In this document: positions 24,096-32,554 of the stretch, piece after piece
Layout: each line of letters opens with the position of its first letter
How positions within the stretch are numbered: position 1 is the stretch's first letter
From: CALRWV02 sp943371965
Lineage (GTDB): Bacteria; Bacteroidota; JABWAT01
Assembly: GCA_943371965.1 (NCBI GenBank)
Contig: CALRWV020000001.1
Coordinates: 434,001-498,000, forward strand
DNA: 64,000 nucleotides
Reading direction: 5' to 3'
Notes under the pieces: generated by a model
Databases searched by the model: none
Told to the model about the DNA's origin: nothing
The model's input: only the letters and a program-made list of their open reading frames with translations
Translations under genes and position numbers: made by a program

Positions 24096-24859
24096 TAATA
24101 TAGCCTTTGACGTTTGTCGTTCAAATTCCAATCATATGGAATAAATGTAATTGCAAAATTCTGGGCTTTCAATGTCGCCGCTTCACTGCCTTCAAGAAAT
24201 TTTGAGATGTAAATCCTGAAATTGTCCTGACCACCAAAATCAGATTCGTACCACTTGAATGCTTCATTCAAATTCATTTTCAGATTCACAAAATCAAAAC
24301 GGTTTAGTTTCTCATTTTTAAAAAACTTCGTTGTTTGTTTAGTCAGGAGTTTATCCAGATTTTCTCCGGTAAAGGCTTCATCGGTCAATTCAGGACTTGA
24401 AACTGCACCGGCTACCAGTGCAAAATGAATTCTCGGTTCATAGTACAAACCACGGATGAGCTGGTTTTCAATTTCATCAAGACTGTAGCTGTTTTTTCCA
24501 AGCTTAATGAATTTATATTTAAAAGGTGAAACATTTCCTGTTATTTTAATATCTGTTATTTTATCGACCGGATAGTAATCACAAATCAGTTTTATCACAT
24601 TGATGTTGTAAACATTAATATAGAAAGCAAGTTTTTCTTCTTTTGATAAAGAACTCAGAGAAATCAGATTCAGCTTGTTGATTAAAATTGCAAATTCTTC
24701 ATCGTTTTTAAATCCCTTGTAATCGACTTTTCCGTTGGCGGAATATTTTTTTAAAAATCCTGTCCAACTTTCACTGAGAGATTTAGTTGTTATGCCCTGT
24801 GCAGATACAGCAAATGCCGTCAGCAATAAAAATGAAGAAACCAGAAAAAACTTTTTCAT
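24095..24859 (-). CDS. DUF547 family exported protein
   Basis: A 254-residue protein with a signal peptide (M-K-K-F-F-L-V-S-S-F-L-L-L-T-A-F-A-V-S-A). The ATG at 24859 follows GGAAGG; an upstream in-frame ATG at 24913 would overlap ispG and bury the signal peptide. DUF547 marks: L-A-F-Y-I-N-V-Y-N-I-N-V-I-K-L and the late L-N-E-A-F-K-W-Y-E-S-D-F-G. The family's usual N-C-G-A-x-S-C-P segment is V-A-G-A-V-S-S-P here, so both cysteines are missing. The function of the family is unknown. It lies 22 bases after ispG on the same strand. Confidence 0.85.
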   Translation of the reverse strand: MKKFFLVSSFLLLTAFAVSAQGITTKSLSESWTGFLKKYSANGKVDYKGFKNDEEFAILINKLNLISLSSLSKEEKLAFYINVYNINVIKLICDYYPVDKITDIKITGNVSPFKYKFIKLGKNSYSLDEIENQLIRGLYYEPRIHFALVAGAVSSPELTDEAFTGENLDKLLTKQTTKFFKNEKLNRFDFVNLKMNLNEAFKWYESDFGGQDNFRIYISKFLEGSEAATLKAQNFAITFIPYDWNLNDKRQRLY

Positions 24860-24881
24860 ACATCTACCTTCCCTGAATCCA

Positions 24882-26885
24882 TCAATTGACCGATGGTTCA
24901 ACCCACTTTCCATTTTCTTTTATCAGATCAATTAAAGTATCGTCAGCAATTTCCTGAGATATACTTTTTTTGACAACTTCTTTTCCAATGTAAAGATCAA
25001 TTTTCCCAGGTCCTGAACCTACATATCCAAAATCCGCGTCTGCCATTTCTCCAGGTCCGTTTACAATGCACCCCATAATGGCAATTTTAACGCCTTTCAG
25101 ATGAGCAGTTTTTGTTTTGATCCGTTCAGTTGTCTGTTGAAGATTGAATAATGTTCTGCCGCAACTTGGACATGAAATATATTCTGTTTTCGTTGTCCTT
25201 TGTCGTGCAGCCTGAAGGATGTTGTACAGAATTCGTTTTCTGTCTTCAGGTTCAGCATTTCCACCCAAAATAACCAAATCACCGTAACCGTCTGCAAGTA
25301 AAGAACCGAATGATGTAGCAAGTTTCAATATATTTTCGTTGTTAAGATTTTCCGGAGAAGATTGCAGAACAACCGGATAATTTTTCCCGCGCTGTGAACG
25401 CCATTCAATCAATTCCCTGTAAAACGAAATAAAATTATCATCGGTTTTACCGCTAAGCATAACATTTGAAATATTTTTTGAATCAAGAATGTCATCAATG
25501 GAATCCAGCAAATCAACCCAATTCCAATCTCCCTGTACCGGTTTCAGAATCAGACAACGTTCTCCGATGGGAAGATTTTCCAATTGAATCAAATCTGAAA
25601 ACTCAGAAATTTCCCATTCGATGAATTTAACCTGATAGGGAAGATGTTGAGGTACCCACTCCAGATTTTTAAATGACAATATAAATTCAGGAACATAACT
25701 GAATTTTTTACTGACTGAAACAAGTGGAATAAAATCAATGAAATCTGCTTCGTTGTTGATTTTGAAAGTGATAAATTCCAGTTTAGGTTCTTCTGCAAAA
25801 GTTACTGAACAATGTTCATTCAGCAAATTTTCAAACGATATTTCATCTGGAATGCTTTCGAGAACAATTCCGGTTCTGACAAGTGAACCTTCACCGATAT
25901 TCAACCGATTTCCTTTAACCTGATCAGAACTTTTTTTCTGATAGGAAAATGGGTTTCGGTGAGTTTCATGATCAAAAATAATATTGTATTTTTTTTGGAC
26001 TGGTTGATTGTAAGGTTCAGCAATAATTTTTGCAACCGGAATTTCGTACCAGGAATCTTCTGTCAAACTGACTCTGATTGTGTCGCCAATTCCATCATCC
26101 AATAATGTGCCAATTCCCAGTGCAGATTTAATTCTGCCATCTTCACCGTCACCTGCTTCTGTAACACCGAGGTGAAAGGGATAAGTCATATCAAGCTGAT
26201 ACATTCTTTCTGCCAAAAGCCGGTAAGCCTGAATCATAACCTGCGGATTACTTGCTTTCATTGAAAGAACAACATCTTTGTATTTGAATTCCTCACAGAG
26301 TCTAACAAATTCCAATGCAGATTCCACCATTCCTTCCGGTGTATCACCGAACCGGTTCATGATACGGTCTGAAAGAGAACCGTGGTTGGTTCCAATTCTC
26401 ATGGCGACACCATTTTCTCTGCACTTCAAAACAAGAGGAGAAAATTTTTCACGGATATAATCCAAAGCTTCATCATATTCCGATTCCGTGTAATCACGGA
26501 TTTCAAACTTTTTTCTGTCGGCATAATTGCCGGGATTGACTCTTATTTTTTCAACAAATTCAGCAGCTTTCATTGCTGCATTTGGAGTGAAGTGTATATC
26601 GGCAACAAGAGGAACTTTCAGTCCCAATCGTTTCATTTCAGATTTGATGTATCCAAGATTTTCTGCATCTTTTATACTTGGAGCTGTGATTCTAACAATT
26701 TCACATCCCACATCAATCAGTTTTCTGATCTGATCAACTGTACCTGCAGTATCCATTGTATCTGAGGTTGTCATTGATTGGATACGGATCGGATTGTTTC
26801 CCCCAATTCCAACATCACCCACTTTGACTTCATGAGTTGGTCTTCTTTTTCTGATGAATGTATTTTCTGAATATTTATGAATCAT
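24882..26885 (-). CDS. ispG: 4-hydroxy-3-methylbut-2-en-1-yl diphosphate synthase, long form
   Basis: IspG/GcpE makes HMBPP from MEcPP in the non-mevalonate isoprenoid pathway. The 667-residue length and the TIM-barrel (about 1-290) plus inserted domain (about 300-540) plus Fe-S domain match the long form known from plants, Chlamydia and Bacteroidota. The 4Fe-4S ligands are visible: Cys 572 and Cys 575 (S-C-P-S-C-G-R), Cys 606 (M-G-C-I-V-N-G-P-G-E) and Glu 613. The N-terminal R-I-Q-S-M-T-T-S-D-T is typical. DUF547 follows and the queuosine-precursor transporter gene precedes it by 46 bases on the same strand. Confidence 0.96.
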   Translation of the reverse strand: MIHKYSENTFIRKRRPTHEVKVGDVGIGGNNPIRIQSMTTSDTMDTAGTVDQIRKLIDVGCEIVRITAPSIKDAENLGYIKSEMKRLGLKVPLVADIHFTPNAAMKAAEFVEKIRVNPGNYADRKKFEIRDYTESEYDEALDYIREKFSPLVLKCRENGVAMRIGTNHGSLSDRIMNRFGDTPEGMVESALEFVRLCEEFKYKDVVLSMKASNPQVMIQAYRLLAERMYQLDMTYPFHLGVTEAGDGEDGRIKSALGIGTLLDDGIGDTIRVSLTEDSWYEIPVAKIIAEPYNQPVQKKYNIIFDHETHRNPFSYQKKSSDQVKGNRLNIGEGSLVRTGIVLESIPDEISFENLLNEHCSVTFAEEPKLEFITFKINNEADFIDFIPLVSVSKKFSYVPEFILSFKNLEWVPQHLPYQVKFIEWEISEFSDLIQLENLPIGERCLILKPVQGDWNWVDLLDSIDDILDSKNISNVMLSGKTDDNFISFYRELIEWRSQRGKNYPVVLQSSPENLNNENILKLATSFGSLLADGYGDLVILGGNAEPEDRKRILYNILQAARQRTTKTEYISCPSCGRTLFNLQQTTERIKTKTAHLKGVKIAIMGCIVNGPGEMADADFGYVGSGPGKIDLYIGKEVVKKSISQEIADDTLIDLIKENGKWVEPSVN

Positions 26886-26931
26886 ATTTATTTTTCTTTT
26901 TCAATTTCAGTTGAATTGCAAATCAGATTTA

Positions 26932-27708
26932 TTAACTGTTTGCCATTGCTTCATCTTTTAATTCTTTTGCAAGTTCATGACCGAGATATTTTTCTATTGC
27001 TTCATGAACCCAATAAATAACAGGAGTCAGGAGTATTGCCATCGTAAATTTATATATATAATTGACAATCCCTATTGCTAAAACAAGTGCAAAACTCCAG
27101 TTCGACCCGATATAAAATGCAATAAACAACACGATAAAACTGTCAATAAACTGTGAGACTAAAGTTGAACCTGTTGATCTGAGCCAAATGTATTTTTCAC
27201 CAGTCATTTTTTTTAGTTTGTGGAAAACAAATACATCAATAATCTGACCAAAAAGAAATGCAACCAGTGATCCAATAATAATCCACAATCCCTGTCCAAA
27301 AATCACTGAATAAGCGGTGTTCATATTGGATATTCCACTTGATTCTTTGCTACCGATCCAAAATTCTGCAGGACTTAATCCTATTGCAAAGAAAAACATG
27401 ATGAAAGCATATGCTACCAATCCTGCAGCAAGAAAGGAGAGCAATCTTACACCTTTGGTTCCGTAATATTCGTTAATTATATCAGTCATGATAAAAACAA
27501 CAGGCCAAAGTAATACACCGGCTGTTAAATTGAATGAAAGACCACTTTGTCCCAATATTGTGAAATTAACGGGATCAAGTCCGAATACTTTTTCAAGTGA
27601 GAAAATTTTAACGCCTATGAATTCAGCAATCAGGGCATTTGCAATAAAAAATGATCCGAGAACGATAAATAAAAGAGTTGCTTTGTTTTGGGTAATGATT
27701 TTTGGCAT
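26932..27708 (-). CDS. Queuosine precursor transporter (YhhQ/VUT family)
   Basis: A 258-residue membrane protein of the DUF165/YhhQ family, which imports 7-deazaguanine queuosine precursors. Family marks: L-I-A-E-F-I-G-V-K-I-F, D-I-I-N-E-Y-Y-G-T-K-G-V-R, V-A-F-L-F-G-Q-I-I-D-V-F-V-F-H-K-L-K and W-L-R-S-T-G-S-T-L-V-S-Q-F-I-D-S. The ATG at 27708 is chosen: the longer frame back to 27882 has a Lys/Arg-rich stretch that is not family-like and overlaps the ABC ATPase gene. A TAAATTTG box at 27740-27733 (minus strand) fits a promoter just upstream. Exact substrate is inferred from the family. Confidence 0.9.
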   Translation of the reverse strand: MPKIITQNKATLLFIVLGSFFIANALIAEFIGVKIFSLEKVFGLDPVNFTILGQSGLSFNLTAGVLLWPVVFIMTDIINEYYGTKGVRLLSFLAAGLVAYAFIMFFFAIGLSPAEFWIGSKESSGISNMNTAYSVIFGQGLWIIIGSLVAFLFGQIIDVFVFHKLKKMTGEKYIWLRSTGSTLVSQFIDSFIVLFIAFYIGSNWSFALVLAIGIVNYIYKFTMAILLTPVIYWVHEAIEKYLGHELAKELKDEAMANS

Positions 27709-27754
27709 AAGTTGGATTAATTTTTCGTTTGGCAAATTTACAAAGATTTTGTTC

Positions 27755-28534
27755 TCAATGGACAGTTTTAAGAAGTGTTTTTGAATATTCTGATGTTGGA
27801 TTTTGCCTGATCTCAGATATCGTGCCGAAATCCTGAACTTTCCCATCCTTAAGAACCGTGATAAGATCACAAAATTCATCAATAAATGTCATTTGATGGG
27901 TAATCCAAATTAAGGAACATCCATTTTTAAATGTTTTATTATTTACGTACTCGAGAACAAGGTTTTGGTTTTCTGAATCAAGTGCAGAAAGCGGTTCATC
28001 GCACAAAACCAATTTGGGGCTCAATAAAAATGCACGGAGGACTGAAAACCGCTGCAATTGACCGCCACTGAGCTGATCAGGACGTTTTTCAAGTAAATCT
28101 AAAGGAAGCTGAATCAAATCCATTTCCGATTTAATTTGATCAGTTTTTTCATTGTCTGTTAATGAATAATGAGAATTCAAAACATTGTAAAGTGAGTTCT
28201 TAATTGAAATTGCCGGATTAAAAGCAGTCATCGGGTTTTGCAGTATGAGTTGAATTTCTTTTCTGAATGGTTTCCACTGTGATAAATTTAATTGATCGAT
28301 CCGTATTTCATTCCACAAGATTTCACCGGAATCAAGAGGAAGAAATCCGCTAATGGATTTCAGTAAACTGCTTTTCCCTGAACCGGTTTCACCAACAATT
28401 GCCAGTTTTTTTCCTTGTGAAAGTGAAAATGAAATATTTTGAAAAGCCAATCTTTGAGTGGAAATCAGATTCCATTTGTCTTTGACTTCAAGTTTATAGT
28501 GGGCTGAAATATTTTTAAGAATCAAATTCGGCAT
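27755..28534 (-). CDS. ABC transporter ATPase, oligopeptide (OppF/DppF) type, orphan
   Basis: A 259-residue ATPase with Walker A G-E-T-G-S-G-K-S-S, Q-loop Q-N-P-M-T-A-F-N-P (the form typical of peptide/nickel importers), signature L-S-G-G-Q-L-Q-R, Walker B L-V-L-C-D-E-P-L-S-A-L-D and H-loop I-T-H-Q. It is short at the C-terminus: the usual oligopeptide-transporter extension with conserved cysteines is absent. No permease or binding protein gene lies nearby, so it either works with components elsewhere or is a leftover. It precedes the queuosine transporter gene on the same strand. Confidence 0.88.
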   Translation of the reverse strand: MPNLILKNISAHYKLEVKDKWNLISTQRLAFQNISFSLSQGKKLAIVGETGSGKSSLLKSISGFLPLDSGEILWNEIRIDQLNLSQWKPFRKEIQLILQNPMTAFNPAISIKNSLYNVLNSHYSLTDNEKTDQIKSEMDLIQLPLDLLEKRPDQLSGGQLQRFSVLRAFLLSPKLVLCDEPLSALDSENQNLVLEYVNNKTFKNGCSLIWITHQMTFIDEFCDLITVLKDGKVQDFGTISEIRQNPTSEYSKTLLKTVH

Positions 28535-28614
28535 TCAGAAAAATAGGAAGAAAGAATCAGGGAATCGAGCAGGAAAAGAGGAAAAATTCAATGGATTAGA
28601 CAGCTATTGAAAAA

Positions 28615-28653
28615 TTTTGCAGCAGACTCAAAGTTTGTGAATCTGCTGCAAAA
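28615..28653 (-). terminator. Hairpin after the beta-helix gene
   Basis: TTTTGCAGCAGA (28615-28626) pairs with TCTGCTGCAAAA (28642-28653) around 15 bases, 15 bases beyond the stop of the minus-strand gene at 28668. Confidence 0.75.
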
Positions 28654-28667
28654 AATCAGATTTTTGA

Positions 28668-31600
28668 TTATTTTAGAATCGTCATTCTTTTAATGGAATT
28701 GAATAGCATTTTACCGTTCTGATTTACTTCTACCCCATAAAAATAAACACCGCTGGAATATTTCAGGGCATTGAAAGAAATGACCTGATACCCGGCAGAT
28801 TGCTGACCGAGTTCCTGCCTGTAAATTTCCTGACCTAACAAATTCCAGACTTTGAATGTCACGATCCCGTTTTCCTTCAAACCAAATTGGATTCTTGTTT
28901 GCGGGTTGAAAGGGTTCGGGTAGTTTTGTGACAAACTGAATTCAACCGGAATTTTATTTTTATCATCAACAGAATTCAAAACGGAAACGTTGAACTTTCC
29001 TTTCTGGATTTTTTCATCGTACCAACCGGAATTATCTGCTGCAGTAACAGACCAGTAATAGGTATTTCCGATTCCAAGATCATAACCCGGATGCTGGAAA
29101 TGAGTGTTTTCAGTTTGCGCAGAATAAATAAGACTGGTCATTTCTACATCTGAAAATACTTTTAAAATGTAATAAATATTGTCACCGTCTGGGTCGGCAG
29201 ATTCTGTCCATTTGAATTCAGGACGTGTGTCAACGTTTAAGGTTTGAACCAATGGAAACACCAAAGACACAACTGAAGGAGTTTCATTTCTGATATAAAA
29301 AACATGACGTAATGTATCAGAATCTGACAGTCCTTTGATGATAAGATCCTGTTTTCCCGGTGAAATATTTGAAGCAGATAAGTAAAGCGTTTTTACTGAT
29401 TTCGCAAGTATGAGAACTTTTGTTGAACCTATCCAGACATCCTTAACAGTTGAAAAATCATAACCTTCAACTAATACCTGAACGGTATCGTTGTGACCAA
29501 ATTCAGCAGGAAAAATTGAAGTTACCAATCTTCTCATTGGTGATAATGGAAGCGGTTTATCAGAATAATTTGTCCAATCAACTTTGCTTGAAACCCAAAT
29601 TCCTTTTGGATTGTTGTTGTACAATTTAAGATTGTCATCAGTTGAATCCTGATCATTTGGTCCATCAGGATTATCCCAAAAATTACCTGGTGCAGATACA
29701 ATGGCTGAATCATAATTGGTGAATTGAATTCCATAATTATAGATCTGCCGGAAATTATTTCCTGTTACAGAAATATCACCAAATGAATGGTAATAATCAT
29801 AAATTTCAACAGCCGTTCCTGTATTTGAAATATTATTGCCTGATATGTTCAGTACCGGCTTAAGAGAGTCTGAATATGAATTGCTTGAATAGAAATAAAT
29901 GGCAGAATTGTAATATCCCATTGAATGTATTTCATTGTTTGAAATTTCAATGTATTTCAACTTTGTCGGATCACTGTAATAACCATTGTCATAGATCTGG
30001 ATTCCTTCATATTCAGCTTCTGATAATATATTTTTTCTGATGAAAATTGAATCCTGTGCATTCGGAAATTCATTGTCGTAATCATTGATATTGATCTGAA
30101 TGAGATCATCTGTGTATGAGTTTCTGATAATATTGTTTTCAAGTTTGAATCCGGAATTTCTAAAGTATAAAATATTGTCTTCTGACCCATCGAAATAATT
30201 GAGGTGAATATTCAATTTTGACGAATATTGGGCGTAAATAAACTCGCACCATGATTTTTCCATTCGGTGGTTTCTGATTTCAACATCGTGTGAGTATTCA
30301 ATTCCGATTGCCTCGCAATCAAGGTAATCGGCAGAGTTATGTTCCGAAACAACCAAAGTGTCATACTCAAACCATCCTCCCAAACCCCAGTCGGTAAAAT
30401 CTGAATGGTTATAACCGACATAAACATTTTTATCATATTTGGACCAGATCAGACCGCCATCGGAAAACTCTATATTATTTTTGAAGACATCAATGTTTTC
30501 AGAGTATCGTGTATATGCCAATCCTGAATAGGTGAATTCAAGATTGTTTTCGTGAATTTTAATATTCCGGCTGTAATTCAAATAAACAGCTTCGTAATTG
30601 GTTCTGCCAAAGTCATTTCTTGCAATGAGAAAATCATCAGCATTGTATCCATTAATTACATAATCCCAACTGTTGAATGAATTTCCTGAAAAATCAATGT
30701 GTGTGATATCATCGAATGAAAATGCTGTCTGTCCATAATTGTTGTTTGTGAATTCATTGCTTTTGTTATGTTGGATAATTGCATCTTTTACAATACTGAA
30801 ATTAATTGCTTCATTATAGACATTGTTGAAAATATTTTCCGTTATTGCAACCGATTGTGATTTCGACAAAGCAATTGAATAATTTCCTGCTTCAAATTTA
30901 TTTTTAGAGATTTTGATTTGATAGCTGACGATAACAGAATCGGGAATAAGGGATGGTTTTTCAGTTATTTTGCCTCTTGAATCATGTCCGATTACAATTC
31001 CATATTGAAGGTCTGAAAAAATATTTGTTTCGATTGTCAGTTTTTCAGCTGAATCTACATAGATTGCAGCTCCATAAAAACTTGGACCACTTTCCAATTT
31101 CCGTGAGTTGTTTTTATTCAAAGCGGCAAATTCAATTTTACCTTTTATTATTTCAGGAAGAAATGAATTTTGTCCACTTTTTGATTTCTCTTCTTTTTTC
31201 AGTCTGATGGTTTCTGGAATGGAGAAAGGTTTTTGAAATTGATTGAAAATCAAATCAATTTGTTTGTAAGAGTTATTTTCTTTAACTGAAGAAACAGCAA
31301 TGTTGTTAAAGACAAATGAATTGTTTGTAATGGAAACTTCATTCAGTTTACTGTTTGAATAAATATTATAATAGTTATTTGAAAATGAATTCCATTCGAT
31401 TGTTGAAGATAAAAGACCAATCTCGAAATCCAGTGAAAAATCATTGTCTTCAAAACGGTTTCCTTTGACGGTTAAATCAGAACTTTCAGATTTGAAAATA
31501 ATGCCGAAATAATTATGCAGAAAACGGCAAAGGTTTATAGAAATTCCATTTCCTTCCAAAACAAGAATTGCATAAGTGTTTTCATATTGAAACGTATCAT

Positions 31601-31976
31601 AATTATAAAAGCGGAAATTCCTGAAAGTTAATCCGGTCAGTTTTACATCATTTGCTTTTATGACCAAACCGGTATCGTTTCCGGTTGCTGATGCAATGGT
31701 GATAAAACTTTTGGAACCTTTAATTTCCAAACCATTATTTGTGATAACAGGAAGTGCTTCATTAATTGAAATATATTTTGTTGAATCATTGAAAGCAGAA
31801 ATATCAAAGGTAATGGATTGGGGAGTTTGTGACAGATTAGCTTCCATGATTGCTTCACGCAGTGAAGTCTTGCCGTCAGCTTTTACCGAATCTTCCAAAG
31901 TATTCACAACTATTTGTGAAAAGGAAAAAACGGAGAAAATAAAAAAGAATGGCAGAACCGTTAACAGTTTTTTCAT
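28668..31976 (-). CDS. Secreted parallel beta-helix protein with T9SS sorting domain
   Basis: A 1102-residue protein with signal peptide (M-K-K-L-L-T-V-L-P-F-F-F-I-F-S-V-F-S-F-S-Q); the ATG at 31976 follows GAGGGA. It opens with T-S-L-R-E-A-I-M-E-A-N, the motif that begins many right-handed beta-helix surface proteins, then hundreds of residues of N-N/N-x-F/I-x-x-N ladder repeats (about 45-760), an IPT/TIG-like domain (about 800-880), a fibronectin-III-like domain (about 885-985) and a T9SS C-terminal domain (P-N-P-F-N-P-Q-T ... S-I-K-R-M-T-I-L-K). It is probably attached to the cell surface or released; polysaccharide binding or degradation is possible, but no catalytic motif is clear. Confidence 0.9.
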   Translation of the reverse strand: MKKLLTVLPFFFIFSVFSFSQIVVNTLEDSVKADGKTSLREAIMEANLSQTPQSITFDISAFNDSTKYISINEALPVITNNGLEIKGSKSFITIASATGNDTGLVIKANDVKLTGLTFRNFRFYNYDTFQYENTYAILVLEGNGISINLCRFLHNYFGIIFKSESSDLTVKGNRFEDNDFSLDFEIGLLSSTIEWNSFSNNYYNIYSNSKLNEVSITNNSFVFNNIAVSSVKENNSYKQIDLIFNQFQKPFSIPETIRLKKEEKSKSGQNSFLPEIIKGKIEFAALNKNNSRKLESGPSFYGAAIYVDSAEKLTIETNIFSDLQYGIVIGHDSRGKITEKPSLIPDSVIVSYQIKISKNKFEAGNYSIALSKSQSVAITENIFNNVYNEAINFSIVKDAIIQHNKSNEFTNNNYGQTAFSFDDITHIDFSGNSFNSWDYVINGYNADDFLIARNDFGRTNYEAVYLNYSRNIKIHENNLEFTYSGLAYTRYSENIDVFKNNIEFSDGGLIWSKYDKNVYVGYNHSDFTDWGLGGWFEYDTLVVSEHNSADYLDCEAIGIEYSHDVEIRNHRMEKSWCEFIYAQYSSKLNIHLNYFDGSEDNILYFRNSGFKLENNIIRNSYTDDLIQININDYDNEFPNAQDSIFIRKNILSEAEYEGIQIYDNGYYSDPTKLKYIEISNNEIHSMGYYNSAIYFYSSNSYSDSLKPVLNISGNNISNTGTAVEIYDYYHSFGDISVTGNNFRQIYNYGIQFTNYDSAIVSAPGNFWDNPDGPNDQDSTDDNLKLYNNNPKGIWVSSKVDWTNYSDKPLPLSPMRRLVTSIFPAEFGHNDTVQVLVEGYDFSTVKDVWIGSTKVLILAKSVKTLYLSASNISPGKQDLIIKGLSDSDTLRHVFYIRNETPSVVSLVFPLVQTLNVDTRPEFKWTESADPDGDNIYYILKVFSDVEMTSLIYSAQTENTHFQHPGYDLGIGNTYYWSVTAADNSGWYDEKIQKGKFNVSVLNSVDDKNKIPVEFSLSQNYPNPFNPQTRIQFGLKENGIVTFKVWNLLGQEIYRQELGQQSAGYQVISFNALKYSSGVYFYGVEVNQNGKMLFNSIKRMTILK

Positions 31977-32052
31977 GATATCCCTCATTTGTTGTTTGAA
32001 TTAAATCTCGGGCAATTTTAAGGAAAATATTAAATAGTTGTAATGATGTTGG

Positions 32053-32083
32053 GCACAAAAACAGATAGATTCTGTTTTTGTGC
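32053..32083. promoter_or_regulatory. Perfect palindrome between divergent genes
   Basis: GCACAAAAACAGA (32053-32065) and its exact reverse complement (32071-32083) flank 5 bases. It lies midway between the divergent beta-helix and Spy-like genes (about 75 bases from each start). It may be an operator shared by both or the hairpin of a short transcript. Confidence 0.5.
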
Positions 32084-32153
32084 AAAAGAAATTTTTTAAA
32101 CCAATACTTTTCAGATTGCATCAAAGGGGCATAAAACAAATAATGAGGTCATA

Positions 32154-32495
32154 ATGAAAAATGCGATCAGTTTATTTATTTCGATTTTGATGTTAACTGC
32201 AACCGGTTATTCACAATCAAATGAAAAGCTTGAAAAGCGGGTAGAAAATCTGAAGCAGAAACTTTCACTTACCGAAGAGCAGACGTCAAAGGTTAGGGTT
32301 ATTATTCAAAACGCGTCATCAGTGATAAAAAAGGAAAAAACAGAAGCAAAGGAAACAGCGAAAAAGGAAATGAAATCTGCCAATGAACAGATTGAACTGG
32401 TGTTAACTGATGATCAGAAAGCGAAATACAAAGCTTTGAAAGAAGAAAAAAAGGCTGAAATGAAGGAAAAACGTAAAGGTCGGAAAAAAGAATAA
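32154..32495 (+). CDS. Spy/CpxP-like periplasmic helical protein
   Basis: A 113-residue exported protein with a signal peptide (ending about T-G-Y-S-Q). The mature part is highly charged and alpha-helical: L-K-Q-K-L-S-L-T-E-E-Q-T-S-K-V, then V-L-T-D-D-Q-K-A-K-Y-K-A-L-K-E, two L-T-x-x-Q-type motifs spaced like those of Spy/CpxP family proteins, which act as periplasmic chaperones or stress sensors. The C-terminus is a Lys/Arg-rich tail. It stands alone and ends in a strong bidirectional terminator. Family assignment rests on the paired L-T-x-x-Q motifs and helical pattern. Confidence 0.75.
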   Translation: MKNAISLFISILMLTATGYSQSNEKLEKRVENLKQKLSLTEEQTSKVRVIIQNASSVIKKEKTEAKETAKKEMKSANEQIELVLTDDQKAKYKALKEEKKAEMKEKRKGRKKE

Positions 32496-32515
32496 TTTCA
32501 GGGATGGATTAAAAG

Positions 32516-32549
32516 AAGAGCGTGAATTCCTGTTGGAATTCACGCTCTT
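32516..32549. terminator. Bidirectional terminator, 15-bp perfect stem
   Basis: AAGAGCGTGAATTCC (32516-32530) pairs exactly with 32535-32549 around the loop TGTT. It lies between the convergent Spy-like and M17 peptidase genes. Confidence 0.9.
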
Positions 32550-32554
32550 TCAGT

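Noticed and set aside
26382..26765. Plus-strand 127-codon frame within ispG
   Set aside because: Opposite to ispG, which is complete and conserved there; Phe/Ser/Cys-rich content is typical of a shadow frame.
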